Assembly (NCBI GenBank): GCA_963716115.1
Contig: CAVQSZ010000014.1
Location: 124,001 to 188,000, forward strand
From: AP-15 sp963716115
Lineage (GTDB): Bacteria; Pseudomonadota; Alphaproteobacteria; ATCC43930; CGMCC-115725
Reading direction: 5' to 3'
Length of the DNA stretch: 64,000 nt
Below, piece by piece: positions 46,181-58,228 of the stretch. The translations under genes and the position numbers were made by a program. Under the pieces are notes generated by a model. It was not told the DNA's origin. It was given only the letters and a program-made list of their open reading frames with translations, and made no database searches. Position 1 is the stretch's first letter, and every line of letters begins with the position of its first letter.

Positions 46181-49100
46181 TCAGAAAGTGAGGTTGTAGG
46201 CACTTATCGGCGCCGGCAGGTCGGTGTGGCGGGTGACCGAGCCGCTCGCGACGTTGCCCATGAACGGGCCCGGCATGTTGTTGAAGTCGAACGACGGAAA
46301 CCCGCGCGCCGCCTTGACCTGGTTGCCGAGCACGCTGGCGGCGCGCCCCTTGAGGCGGACCGTCGCGTTGCCCGCCGGCGGCGGCGCGAAGATCGCCGGG
46401 TCGATCGCGTGCGCGCAGTAGTTGTTGCTGAAGATGACGCGCTCGAAGCGGCGGAAGACCAGATCGCTGACCTGGCTTTCGACAAGCTCGACCAGGGCGC
46501 TGCGCCCGGCCCCGGTGAATTTGTTGCCGAGCACCTGGATCGGAAAGCCGATGGTGACCTGCCCCTCGCCCAGGGTGACGGTGCTCTCGATCAGCCCGCC
46601 GATCAGCAACGCTCTATCCTCGGCGGTGACGTCGCGCTTCCCGACATCGGTGTAGGTGACCTGGTTGCCTTCGACGGTGGCCTCCAAGGCCCAGATCGCG
46701 CCGATGCCATAGGCCGGCGCGACCGATGCCCCGGCCAGCGACACGCCGGTGTCGATGATTTCGTTGCCGGCGATGCGCAATTCGCCCAGCGCCAGCACCA
46801 CCAGGATCGAGCCGCTCCCCGCCGTACCGTAGCCGCAGGCGGCGATGCGGTTCTCGGTCACATCGCAGCGGGCGAAGAGGTCGATGCCGGCGATCGCCGC
46901 CCGCGCCATGTCGGTGATGCGGTTCTGGGTCACCACCGGTGTGGTTTCCTGCACCAGGGTGACGCCGAAATTGCCGCCGGCGATAATGTTGCCGGCGATC
47001 CGGTTGGCTATCCCCGTGCCCGAGCTGATCGCCATCGCGAAGCCGACCACGCGGTTGTCGTGCACGCCGAGCCCGATGCAGCCGGTCAGCGCGATGCCGA
47101 GGCTCGTGCCGGCCCGCGCCCCGCCCGCTTCCAGCAGGTTCGCGGAAATATCGGCGCCGTTCACCGCCGCCGCGACGATGCCGCCGGAGCACCCGGTGAC
47201 GGTATTGCCGCCGATCACCGCATCGCCGGTCGGCACCGTCGCCGCCGCCGTCGAAAAGCCCAGTTGTATGCCGACCATCGGGATGGCGCCGGCATCGCCG
47301 ACCAGCAGCACATCGTTGCCGGTCGCCTGCAACCCGCTGCCGGTGAGGCGCAGCCCGGTCTCGACGCCGGTGGCGCCCCCCGGCAGCAGCACCAGATTGC
47401 CCGAGACGTTGCTCGCATCGGCGGCCGAATCGATGCCGAAGGCCGGCGGGGCGAGGGCCGCGCCCGCCGCCGGCGCGACAGTGCGGATCCAGTTGCCGAT
47501 GATTTCGGCGCGCTGCGCGAACGAGCTGGGGGCCGCGCCGATCGTGTCGTTGACCAGGATGCCGTCGAGCCCTCCATCGATCGCATTGCCCTCGACCCGC
47601 AGCATCGAGGACACCTGCTGCGCCAGGACGCCAAAGGCGGGCTGACCGGCGGCGCCGGGTTGCAGCGATAGGTAATTGTCGACGATGGTCAGCGCGGAAT
47701 TGTCCTTGCCGGTGATCCACACGCCGCTCTGCACCATCTCGATTTGCGAGCGCGCGAGCCGGAGCTGGCGCGCGTCCTGGACCGCCACTCCGACCACCAG
47801 CGCCGGCTCGAGCGAGCGGGCGGCGCAATCCTCGATCGAGACCCGCAAGGCGGCGCCGATCTCGATCACGGCGCCACCGTCGCCCGACTGCTCGCGCTCA
47901 AAGGCGATGCCGCACACCGCAATATCCTGCACCGCGGCGCGCATGCCGATGATCAGCGCCGGCTGGGCGGCGCGCACCCGCACGGTGGCGCCGGGGCTTT
48001 CGCCGACCAGCCTCACATCGCTGCGGGCGATCGTCAGCGTCGCCGGGACCAGGTGCAGGCCGGTCTTCAGGCAGACGCAGCCGCCGGCGTCGGGCAAGGA
48101 GTCGATTGCCTTTTGGATGTCCTGCCCCGGCGCCACGACAAAGGTGCAGCAGCATTCCTCGCCGGCCGGCGGGCGCGGCCGGCAGTCCGAGGTCGTCGGC
48201 GACGGGCCGCCGAGCCCGGTCGCCGCGGCGAGCTGCACGTAATGGTGGCGGATGCCGCGCGGCGGTGCGGCGTTCAGCACCTCGATCGAGGCGGTGGCGG
48301 TGCGCGCCCAGAACACCCAGTAGTCGCCGTCGTTGAAGGCGCCGCCCGCCGGGTCGGTCGAGAAGCCGACGCGGATGCCCTCCTCGATGTCGATCGGGCC
48401 CGGCGGCGGTGACGATCAGCCCGTCGGCGTCGACCGTGTTGGCCGGGGCGCTCTCGTCCCAGCGCTGCACCCGCGTATGCCGGGCGGCGAGCTCGGTGGG
48501 ATTGGCGCCGAACGGGCGCCCCGTTCCGCTCGGCAGGCCGCGGTCGAGCACCAGCTTCGCGTTGGCCTCGTCGATCGCGAGGATGCGGGCCATCTCGCCG
48601 GGCTCGCCGGCGAGCTCGCGGAAATCGTCGGTCACCGTGACCCAATTGCCGACGACAAAGCGCAATACCTGATCGCGGCCGAGCCGGTTGACGCTCAAGG
48701 TGGTCTGCCCGCCGGCGACCGCGATGTCGCCGACCGCCGAGACGATCGAGCCGTTGTCGCGCGACCATTTGAAGCGCGCCGCGCCGAGCGGCCCGCCGGT
48801 GTGGATCTCGATCCGGTAGAGCCGGTTTTCGAGCCCGCGATAGCCGGCCAAAGGCGGCAGGATGCAAGGGTCGTCGGGCGCCGGCGGGGCGATCGCCTCG
48901 GTCGTGAGCCGCCCGGCCGAGGGCGGGGCGCCGACCTCCATGCCGCACACCGCGCCGGGACGGGCGTCGACCTTGAGCTGCCAGATGGCCTGCGTGCGGG
49001 TCGCGGTGTCGACGCCGCCCAGCGCCGGCTCCAACAGCGCCGGGTCCTCGATATAGGTGACCTCGCGCTCCCAGAGGTCGAGGTACACCACCGCGTCGCC

Positions 49101-49445
49101 GGCCGGCAGCGGCGGCGGGTCGGGCAGGAAAGGCTGCTTCAGGTAGCTCGCGGTCTCGTCGGGGAAGAGCTCGGCGAGGATGCCGTCGACATAGATGCGG
49201 CCGGGCTTCAGCGCGAGGTCGAGCGGCGGCCCCGCCGCCACCGACACGTCGAAGGCGTCGGGGGTGGTCAGCTGCGCGACCCCGACCGGGCCGAAGGTGT
49301 CGAGCGCCTGCACGCGGATGCGGCGCTTGAAGATCGCCACCGCCTCGTTCCATTCGGCGTCGAGCTGCACCCGCCCCTGCTGCTGCAACACGCCCGAGAA
49401 GCGCTTGCGGGGGTCGAAGGTGAACCGCGTGTAGTCTCCGCTCAT
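46181..49445 (-). CDS. DUF6519 protein with right-handed beta-helix, probable fibre or spike (one frame break)
   Basis: A protein of about 1088 residues. The N-terminal domain starts MSGDYTRFTFDPRKRFSGVL and contains VQLDAEWNEAVAIFKRRI, which match DUF6519 from contractile tail loci. After a Cys-rich stretch (EECCCTF and GGCVCLKTG) comes a long right-handed parallel beta-helix of about 600 residues with repeated N-x-I/V rungs, as in NosD or pectate-lyase folds. The frame changes near 48405. Beta-helices of this kind in phage tails bind or cut surface polysaccharide; that role is inferred. It follows the gpI-like gene. Confidence 0.82.
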
Positions 49446-49463
49446 CGCCGGCATTCCCCCGCT

Positions 49464-51738
49464 TCAGGTCTCGTAGACCAGGCCGCAGTCGAGGCCGAAC
49501 GGCACGTATTCCGCGAGCCGCTGGCGCAGGTTGGCTTCGCGCTGCGGCTGCTTCAGATGGCAGTAGGCGCCGATCTCCGACCCGTCCTCGGCGCCGGTCG
49601 CGATCTCGGTCGGGCCGGTCAATGCCAGCTGCAGATAGGCGGGCTGGCCGTAGCGCAGATCGGTGTAGGTCGGCCGCACGCGCAGTCGTGTTTCGTTGCG
49701 GATGCGGTCGATCTCGGCCGGGGTCAGCGGGCCGGAGGCAGATGCGTCGTCGAGCGCGTCCTGCTCCGCGAGATCGGGCTGGCAGCGGTAGCGGCGCGGC
49801 ATCTGCGAGCCCGGCTCGACCCAGCTGAAGCGGACGCAGCCGATCTGGGTCCGCTGCGAGGTCGCCAGGCCGTCGAAGACGACTTCGGTGGCGAGGTCGA
49901 TCTGCCGCGCCTGGACCGCACCGCGCACCGTTGTCCGTTCGAGGTGCAGCGGCGGGCCCGGCCGCATCCGGCGCTCCCGGCCCGGCGATCGCCGCGATGC
50001 CGACGCCGTCGACGATGCTGTCGAGCGCATAGAGCGCCTGGGCATGGTCGGGAACGCGCAATGCGCCGGTGATCGAGAAGGCGAGCGCCACGGTCAGCTC
50101 CGCGTTTAAGAGCGCCCCGCCGGCGTCGGCGGCGGCGACCTGGAGGCTCGGCTGGACCGGCGTCGGCGGAGGCGGCGGCAGGGCCGGGTCGGGCTCGGCG
50201 ATCGACACACCGGGCACCAGGGTCGTGTGGATCAGCCGCAGCCCGCGCAGCGAGCCCACGAGGTCGATCCAGCCTTCGACCAGCAAGCCGCCCAAGGTCA
50301 GCGTGAAGTCCGGGCGGTCGCCGGCCACGACCAGCGGCCCGGCGAGGCGGAGGTTCGGGCGGAACCCGTCGGCCGCCTCGATCGCGAGAAAGGTGCCGCC
50401 GGCCGGGCCGGCATCGACCGCCAGCGCCTCCTCGTAGGTGCGGTTGTCCTGGATGCGGATCAGCGCGTCGGGCCCGCCGTCGGCGGCCCATTGCGCCAGC
50501 GCCGCGCCGATCGTGGCGAAGGCGCCGGGGGCGCCGCTGCCGTCCACGGTCAGCACCGCGCCGGCGAGTGCGGTCTGCATCAGCCAGGCGCGGCGCGGGT
50601 AGGGGCCGCCGCCGAGCGCCGACGGGAAGCCGTAGTGATAAAAGACCGATACCTCCGCCGCCGGCAGCAGGCCGGGGCCGAGCGCCAGGCGGCCGAGCGC
50701 CACATCGATGCCGATTTCGCTGCCGGCCGGCTGGCTCCAGGTGGAGAGGTTGCGGCAGCGGACATCCTCGGCCGGCGCCGGGTTGCCGTCGACATAGACC
50801 ATCAGGCTCGGGTCGGGGGCGATGTTGAAGCCGGGGAAGGCGTCGAACAGGCCGTAGAATTCGGTGAAGCCCGGCTTTACCGCCAGTGCTGCATAGGCTT
50901 GCAGGTCGGCGAAGAACCGCGCCGGGCGGATCGGCTGCGGGACGCCGAGCTCGGTCGCGAGCGGGCTCGCCGCGGTCGGGCCGCGGGCGCGGCTGAACAA
51001 CGGCGCCGAATTGCCGAGCGGGCTGAAATGCCAGCGGAAATCGCCCGCCGCCCCGAGCCGCCGTGCCGTCACCGGCGCCAGCGGAAAGGCGCCGAGCCGC
51101 CACAGGAAGAAGACGAGGTTCTGGATGTTGTACCAGCCCTCGTCGCGGCTGATCGGGCGCACGTCGACGGTGTGCGTGGCGCTGTCGAAGGGCCCGCCGA
51201 TCCGGCCGATCCGCTCGACCGAGCGGATGTCGGGGGTGCGCGGCGCCTGCGGGCGCAGATGGTTGCGCACCCACTGCGTCCATTCGAGGAGCGCCCACAT
51301 CGCCACCGCGTGCGCGGCCCAGCCGGTCACGTCGCGCGCCAGCTCCTCCAGCATCGAGAGGGTGCCCTTGCGGCGGCGGTAGTAGATCGTCTTGGCGACA
51401 TCGGCGCGCGCCCGCAGCGCCACCGGCGCGGTCAGGCTGGGGCCGGTCAGGTCGGGGAAGAGCTCGGTCGCGGTGCCGGCGTCGTGGACCCGGCTCTCGT
51501 CGAAGAGCGGCGTCGTGCCGACCAGATCGCCGATATAGGGGATCACCCACGGCTCGCAGGTCTCGATAAAGGCGTCGCGCTCGAGCTGGCCGATATCGGC
51601 GTCGATCGCGTCCATCTGGCCTTCGACGATGCGCAGCAGCGCGCGCAGCGGCTCGCCTTCGGTCGAATCCCGCTCGCGGATGACGGCCGGCAGCAGGCCG
51701 TAGAGCTTGTCGGTGGCTGCGGTCGAATAGGTCGCCAT
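49464..51738 (-). CDS. Phage-tail protein I-like baseplate component, one frame break
   Basis: A protein of about 758 residues whose first part, MATYSTAATDKLYGLLPAVIRERD and DADIGQLERDAFIETCEPW, resembles tail protein I-type proteins that join the baseplate wedge to fibres. The middle contains strand-rich segments and a DGSGAPGAFATIGAALAQW stretch. The frame changes near 49970 and the C-terminus is LAEYVPFGLDCGLVYET. It lies three bases after the stop of the propeller-bearing wedge gene. Function is assigned by family and position. Confidence 0.78.
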
Positions 51739-51741
51739 GGG

Positions 51742-54700
51742 TCAGAGCGCCTCGACGACGACGAGGCCGAGATCGGCGGCCGGGTCTTGGATGAAAGCCT
51801 GCTCGGCGGCCAGCACCGGCGGCGGCGAGCCGGTGAAGCCGGCGCGCGCGTAGCGGTCGATCAGCGAGGTGTCGGCCGGAGTGGGGCGGGCCGGGAAGAT
51901 GCGGATGTGGTCCTGCACCGGGTCTGGCGGTAACCGCCCGCACCGCCCGCTCCTTGGCCGAGAGTGCTGCAAACCCCTTGAGCTGGAAGAGGTCGAGCCC
52001 GACCGCCGCCACCCCGGCAGCCGATTGCAGGACGGCCATGACGTGGCTCGCATGCACCGCCGCCCCCAGCGGCATCGCCGTGAATGCGTAGGCATCGAGC
52101 AGCGCCGCACCGGCGTTGGCGAGTGCCGTGTCGGCGGTGTAGGCCGGGTCGCGCAGCAGCCGCGCGCCGATGACGACCGGCACCCGCACGAGATTGGCGA
52201 GAAAGAGCTGCCGGTTCGGGTCGCGCGAAGCGGTCAGCGCGGCGTAAAGCACATCCATCGAGGCGGCCGACAGCGCCGCGCCCCCCGGCCCCGCGACGGT
52301 CAGGTGCACGGCGCGCTGCAATGCATGCCACACCCAGGTCACATAGGCGCGGGCGACGAGGCCGGACGAGGTGGCGAGCCACTCGAAATCCTCGAGCGAG
52401 ACGGCGCGGCCGAAGGTGCGCACCGTGGTCGGCGCATTGCCCCGGGCCTGGTCGCGCGGCTCCGGGTCGGCGCCGCCATCCGCCGCCAGCGGGTTGGAGA
52501 CGGCGCGCAGCCCGACCGGCCGCTCCAAGAGGATCGACAGCTGGCCCGCCCGCATGTCGCCGGCGAGCCCGAGCCCGGTGCGGTAGCGGGCGACGACGTT
52601 CATCGCTCCCGACGGCAGCCGCGCGCCGGCAGCGCCGTCGCCGAAGGTGACCCAGGTGTCGCCGGAATCGCTCTGCCGCGCGGTGTAGACGCGCTCGGTC
52701 GGCCCGCGGCCGTAGAGGCTCGGCGCCTCGCGCCAGGCTTCGTCGTTGACCCGGATTTCGAGCTCGGCGCTGCCCTCGATGTCGCTCGGGCTCGCAATGT
52801 AGGTCAGCGGCGAGCGCGACAGGCGGAATTGCGCGAACGGCACCGCCGCATCGGCATTGCCGAGCGGCTCGTCGGGCTGGGTTTCCCCCTGGCTCGCCGC
52901 CGCGATGTTGCCGCGCAGGGTCAGGCTCGCCGCCGGTCCCGGCAGGCTCGGGGCGAAATCGACGAGAAGATGGTCGGGCGGATCGCCCAGGGTCGTGGCC
53001 CACGGCGTCGCGGCGGCGACCGTCGCCGCCAGCTCGCCGCCGTCCGTATCAAGCACGATGCGCCGGCCCTTGGCGAGCAACGACAGGCCGCCCGGATCGC
53101 CGCCTTGCGGCAGCCGCAGCGCGATCCGTCCGCCCGACGCGAGCGGCGGGTAGTCGTAGCCGCGGAATCGCGATCTCCTGCGAGGCGAGCTGATAGATGC
53201 GGGCCTGGCGCCGGTCCGGGATCGCATTAAGGCCGGCCGGCATCGCCGACCAGGGCTGCCAGCCGCCGCCGGTCCACACCCGGCGCACCAGGGCGCCATC
53301 GGCATCGCGCGCATAGACGTAGAGCGCGCCGCCGACCGCGAGCGGCGCCGGCGCCGACCCGAGCGCGCCGCCCAGCGCCGTCCAGCCCGACCAGTCGTTG
53401 CCGGTGCGGGCGATCTGCCACAGCTGGCCGTCGCTGCCCCAGACGAAGACATCGACCCGGTCCGGCCCGGTCGCGACGATCGCCGGGGCGCCCTGCCCGC
53501 GACCGCCGAGGTCGAGCCAATCGCTCCACATCGCGCCGTCCCAGCGGCGATGGATCAGGGTTCCCTTGTCGCTCAGCGCGACCACGTCGAGCCGGCCCGG
53601 CGCGACCGAGGCGGCGGCCGGGGCGCCGGCCAGCACGCCTTCGAGGCCCTGCCAGCCCGACCACGAGCCGGCCTCGCGCGTGATCGTCCACAACCCGCGG
53701 TCGGCGCCGCGCACAAAGACATCGATCCGATCGCCACCCCAGCCGACCGGCGCCGGGTCGGACCCGATAACGCCGCCGAGCGGCGCCCACGGCCCGGGCG
53801 AGGGCAGGCGCGGCCGGACCCACAACCCGCCGTCGAGGCCGCGCGCGAAGACGAGAAGCTCGCCGCCGGCGAGCGCCAGTGCCGCCGGGCTCGAGGTCAC
53901 CGGGCCGTCGAGCTCGGTCCAGGCGGTCCAGCCGGCCGGGGTCCAGGTGGCGGTGGCGACCGCGGCGGCGGCATCGCGCACGAAGATGTCGACCCGGTCG
54001 GGCAGCGGCGACACGGCCGCAATGTCGCTCGACCCGACAAAGCCGCCGAAATTCCACGGCGCCGGCAGAGCCGCCGCCGCCGTCGAAGGCCAGCACCGCG
54101 CCGGCGCCGCCGCGCGCCAGCACCCCGTGCGCGGCGCCGACGGCAACCGGCGCCGGCCGGCCGCGGATCGTCTGACGGAGGCTCGCATGGGTGACGGTGT
54201 CGGTGAGGTTGCCCTGGGTCGCCGACTGCTCCGTTGTTTCGGTGACGACGGCGGTGACGAGGCGCATCGCAGCGCCCGGCCCGGCGTCGATCAGGAGGCG
54301 TGTCCCCGGCCGCAGATCCTCGTAGCGCGCGTCGAGCGGATAAAGGGCAAGGCCGGCGGCAAAGCCCGGATCGATCGGGTTGGTTTTCCAGCGGTTTTGC
54401 GGGGCCACCGCCGGATCGGCGTCGAAGAACTGATAGCTGTCGGGCGCGTTGTGGCCAAAGAACCGCAGCCGCCGTTCGGTCTTTTCCGCCCAGGCGATGC
54501 CCGGCCACCAGGCCGCATTCTGCACCGGCGGAGCGAACTGCAGCCGTGCGCCGCCGGGCCCGGTCGGCAGCGCCTTGACACTCTTTTCCTCGATCAGGCC
54601 GGCGCCGTAGAAGACGAGGCGGTCGGCTGGTGTCAGCGGCGACGGCGCGCTCGCCAGCGGCGCATCGGCGCGCGCCCGTCTGGAAGGCGTTGAACAGAAC

Positions 54701-55237
54701 CGGCGGCGCAAAGCCCGGCGCCGCATTCAAATCGCCGTGCGCCGTCACCGGCTCCAAGGTCTCGAAGGTCTGCGGCTGCTCGTCCTGGCCCGGCAGGCTC
54801 ATGACCTTGAGGCCGCGGCGGATGCGCACCTGCGCGCCGGCGTCGAGCGTGAAGGCGAGGAGCGTCGTCGCCGCCAATCCGGGGCGCAGCCGGTAGCCGA
54901 TCAGCCGGACGAGGCGCAGGATCGAATCGCGTTCGCGCGCGGTGCGCAGGTAGAGCTCGTTGGCGATGCGCTCGTTGTAGAAGGACAGCACGTCGCCGAC
55001 CGCGGCCGACAGCTCGAAGAGCGTAATCGCATAATCGTCGCCGTCGCGCGTCGTCAGCGCGGCGAGCGCCGGCTCGGCGTTGATCCGCTCCAGCAGCGCT
55101 TCGCGGAAGGTGGCGAAGGCGCCGATGCGAAAGCCGATCTGCGACAGGCCCGGCCGGTTCGACACGTCGATCGGCGCGCGCGGCGCCGGCGCCGTGCAGC
55201 ATTCGCAGAAGCAGGCGGGGTCGGCTATGCCGGTCAT
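51742..55237 (-). CDS. Baseplate wedge protein (gpJ-like) with inserted seven-bladed PLL-type lectin propeller, about four frame breaks
   Basis: A protein of about 1165 residues. The N-terminus has a cysteine cluster, PACFCECCTAPAP, then baseplate sequence (AITLFELSAAVGDVLSFYNERIANELYLR). From about 54110 to 53200 lie seven repeats of about 48 residues of the form W-x-x-W-x-x-LGG-x-x-x-SAPA followed by DVFVRGxDxxLW, as in PLL-family lectin propellers. Wedge sequence resumes after the propeller (DTWVTFGDGAAGARLPSG, LEDFEWLA). Frame changes lie near 54680, 54070, 53165 and 51925. The fold and the carbohydrate role are inferred from the repeats. Confidence 0.8.
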
Positions 55238-55238
55238 C

Positions 55239-57840
55239 TCACCGCCCGCCGATCACGGTCAGGCGCAGCACGCCGTCTTCGGGAAAGCTCGGGTCGTTGT
55301 CGAGGCGCGGGATCTCCATTTCGCCCATCGCGATCAGCCCGCGCGCGAGCTCGTCGCGGGCGATCTCCCAATAGCGCTTGAAGACCGTGACCTGCGCCGA
55401 GTCGAGCCCCTCGACCGCCTCCAGCGCGGCATAGAGGCGCGACAGGTAGACCGACTGGCCAAAACCGAAATTCAGCGGGTCGAAGAAACCGTGCGTGCCG
55501 TCGGCATAACCGCGATTCGACAGTACGCGCAATGCCGCGGCCTCGACATCACCGCCGAAATAGCCGGGAGCGACGCACAGGGTGATGCCGATTTCCAACG
55601 GTACATACACCGCGGCCTGGACCGCGAGCTCGTAGCCGGCCAGCAGGAATTGCGTCAGATAGGCCTCGACCGAGGCGGCGAAGGCCGGGGCGAGGGCGGC
55701 GCCGCCGCCGGGCAGACGCGCCAGATCGGCCGGATCGCGCGGCTGGATCGCGACAAAGACCGTGTGCCAGCTGCCGGTCCAGCGGAAGCGCGCCTTGGCG
55801 GCGGCGACAGCGGGGTTGCGCAGCGCCATTTCCTGCCAATCGGCTTCGGTCACCGCGCGGAACTGGATCGCGCGAAACGCCTCGGGGGCGAGCTGGCGGA
55901 CCTCCTCGATGCTCTGCGGGTCGGCGCCGAGGCGCGCCGCCAGCGGCTGGTAGACCGCCGTGACATCGGCGAAGGTCAGCGCCGCGCCGGGGTTGGCCGG
56001 ATCGAGCGGGTCGGCGGGGTCGGGGGTGACGATATGCACCAGGGCGCCGGCGCCGAGATTGCCGGCGGCGCCGTTGCCGATGCGCCAACGCGCGCGCAGC
56101 CCGGTGACGCCGGTCGGCCGTCGGCCGTATTCGTCATCGCCGAAGCGCAGCACGGCCTGGCCCGCATTGTCGATCTCGGCGACAAACGCCTGATCGTAGG
56201 GGGTGCTGTTCAGGAGGTCGGCGACGGGCGTCCACAGCTCCTCGTCGACGCCGCCGGGAAATTGCAGCAGCAGATCGACCGCCGGCGCCACCGCGGTCGG
56301 ATCGGCGGTGAGATCGGTCCGGCCCATCAGCAGCCGCCCGGCCGCGTCGTATTCGGGCTCCGCCGGCATCGGCTGCTGCGTCAGCGGCGCCGCCGGCAGC
56401 GGCAATGCGGCGAGCGGCCAGCGCCCCGAGCCGGGATCGGGCAGATCCGTCTCTTGAACAATGGTGCGGCCGTGGTCGGCGAGGGTGGTGTTGCCGCGCG
56501 CCACCGACACCGGGTCGATCGGCCGGCCGTCGACGGTCAGCGCCGACAGGCACAGCGGAAAGCTCAGCGCGTCCTCTGGCCGCCATCGGACGTGCTGCAG
56601 CGGCAATGCCGGGTCGGCGGGGTTGGTGCGGGGCGTCAACCGGCCGGCCGGCGCCGCGTCGGTGAAGGCGTCGTCGGCTCGTCGCCTCGGCCAGCACCAG
56701 GCGCACCACCTGCCGATGCGCCGGATCGCGGTCGGCGGCGGCGCCGGTAACCGGGCTGCGGACCTCCTCGACCAGCAGAAAATCGCCGGCCTGGAGCTGT
56801 GGGGCGATCGCGGTTTCCGCCCCAACCGCGCCGGTCATCGCAAAGAGCCAGGCCTCCTGCGTGCCGACCGCCATGCAGCACTGCGCGTCGCCCCAGCTGT
56901 GGATGCGCAGCTCGTTGTGCAGATCGACGACGCGGACCAGCGCCGTCGTCTCGAAGACGGTGGCGCCGAGGAGGGCCGGGTCGGCGTCGAAATCGGCGGT
57001 ATCGGGCAATACCGTCCCCGGCGGCGCGGTCGCGCCGATCAATGCCGCGCCGATGCGCGTGGCGAGCTTCGCCCCGGCCGGCACGACCCCGTCGGTCCCG
57101 CTGCCGGCGGTGAAGTGCATTCCCGCGTAGGCGTTGCGCCCGTTGTGCATGCGGTAGTCGACGAGACGCCCGTGGCGCGCCGCCGAGATGCGGTGCCGGC
57201 AGGTGTCGAGGTAGGATTCGGTGCCCGGCCCGGCATCCTGGCGATAGCTCAGGTAGTCGCCGGCATAGGCCAGCAGCTCGACCAAGGTCATGCCGAGATC
57301 GGCCGGCAGCCGCTCCTGCCAGCCGGGGTTGCGCAGCGCGATCAGATCGACCATCAGCCGGCGGAAGCTCTGATAGTCCTTCGCCAGATAGTCGAGCGCC
57401 GGCTCCGGCAGCGCCGGCGGCTCGCAGACGACCGGGACGCGGCAGTCGAAGGGCGACGGGCAGCCGGCCTTGAAGCTGAACCCCGCCTCCGAGCGCCGAG
57501 CGTCGATCCCGGCATGGACGAGCCGCAGCACGTAACAGGAAAAGTCGCCCTCGCGATCGACAAAGACAAAGAGCCGCAGCGGCTCGGCCGGGTCAGGGGC
57601 GATCCCGGTCACCCGCACGCCGAGGATGCGCACCCCGCCGATCACCGAAAAATCCGGGGCCGCCAGCGCCGGCGGCGGCTTCAGGAACGTCACTTCGAGA
57701 ACGTGGCGCTGGTCCGGCGGGGCCAGCGGCGCGCGGCGGTATTCGACAAAGTCGATGCCGTTGAGCGGATGCGCCGGCGATCGCAATATCGCGGAGCGCC
57801 GGTCGTCGTCGCAGCGGATCATGCCGTCGAGGATCGCCAT
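55239..57840 (-). CDS. Putative baseplate assembly protein (gpJ-like wedge), one frame break
   Basis: A protein of about 867 residues. Features typical of contractile-tail baseplate wedges are LAKDYQSFRRLMVDLIALRNPGW, TLVELLAYAGDYLSYRQDA, RHGRLVDYRMHNGRNAYA and AVLRFGDDEYGRRP. The C-terminal part (AYLTQFLLAGYELAVQAAVYVPLEIGI and ALEAVEGLDSAQVTVFKRYW) is characteristic of the family. The frame changes near 56683. It starts eight bases after the gp25 stop and its own stop lies one base before the next start. It corresponds to the first of two large wedge genes in extracellular injection systems. Confidence 0.85.
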
Positions 57841-57848
57841 CGCCGGCC

Positions 57849-58226
57849 CTACCCGGGGATCGGCATGCTGAACGCGTCGAGCTGCTGCTCGCCGGTGTCG
57901 CGGCGGGTATAGGCGACGCGGATCGTCAGGGTCGCATCGTCGGAGGAGACCTGCACCTGCTGGATCGCCATGACCGAATCGAGCCAGCGGATCAGCGCGC
58001 CGTGGATCAATTGCTCGGTGGCGGCGGCGAGCGCGTCTGAATTGGGGGCGAAGACCAGCTGGCGGACGCCGCAGCCGAATTCCGGCCGGTTGACGCGCTC
58101 GCCCGGCGTGGTGAACAGCACCAGCTCGATCATGTCGCGCAGATGGCGGTCGGCGCCGGCCTGCGCGCTGCGGCCGCGCGCATCGATCGCGAAGGGCAGC
58201 GCCAGCGCGCCGCCGTCCGGCGGCAC
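57849..58226 (-). CDS. gp25/gpW-like baseplate wedge protein
   Basis: A 125-residue protein of the gp25 family, the conserved lysozyme-like core wedge protein of contractile tails. The diagnostic stretch is IELVLFTTPGERVNRPEFGCGVRQLVFAPN, matching the EPR-type motif region of gp25, followed by a C-terminal strand pair. It begins with GTG at 58226, two bases after the stop of the preceding small gene. Family assignment is firm. Confidence 0.9.
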   Translation of the reverse strand: MPPDGGALALPFAIDARGRSAQAGADRHLRDMIELVLFTTPGERVNRPEFGCGVRQLVFAPNSDALAAATEQLIHGALIRWLDSVMAIQQVQVSSDDATLTIRVAYTRRDTGEQQLDAFSMPIPG

Positions 58227-58228
58227 GG

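Noticed and set aside
45795..47671. Long plus-strand open frame continuing past the isochorismatase gene
   Set aside because: It is antisense to the beta-helix gene, has no domain, and only continues because the hydrolase stop was lost by a frame break.
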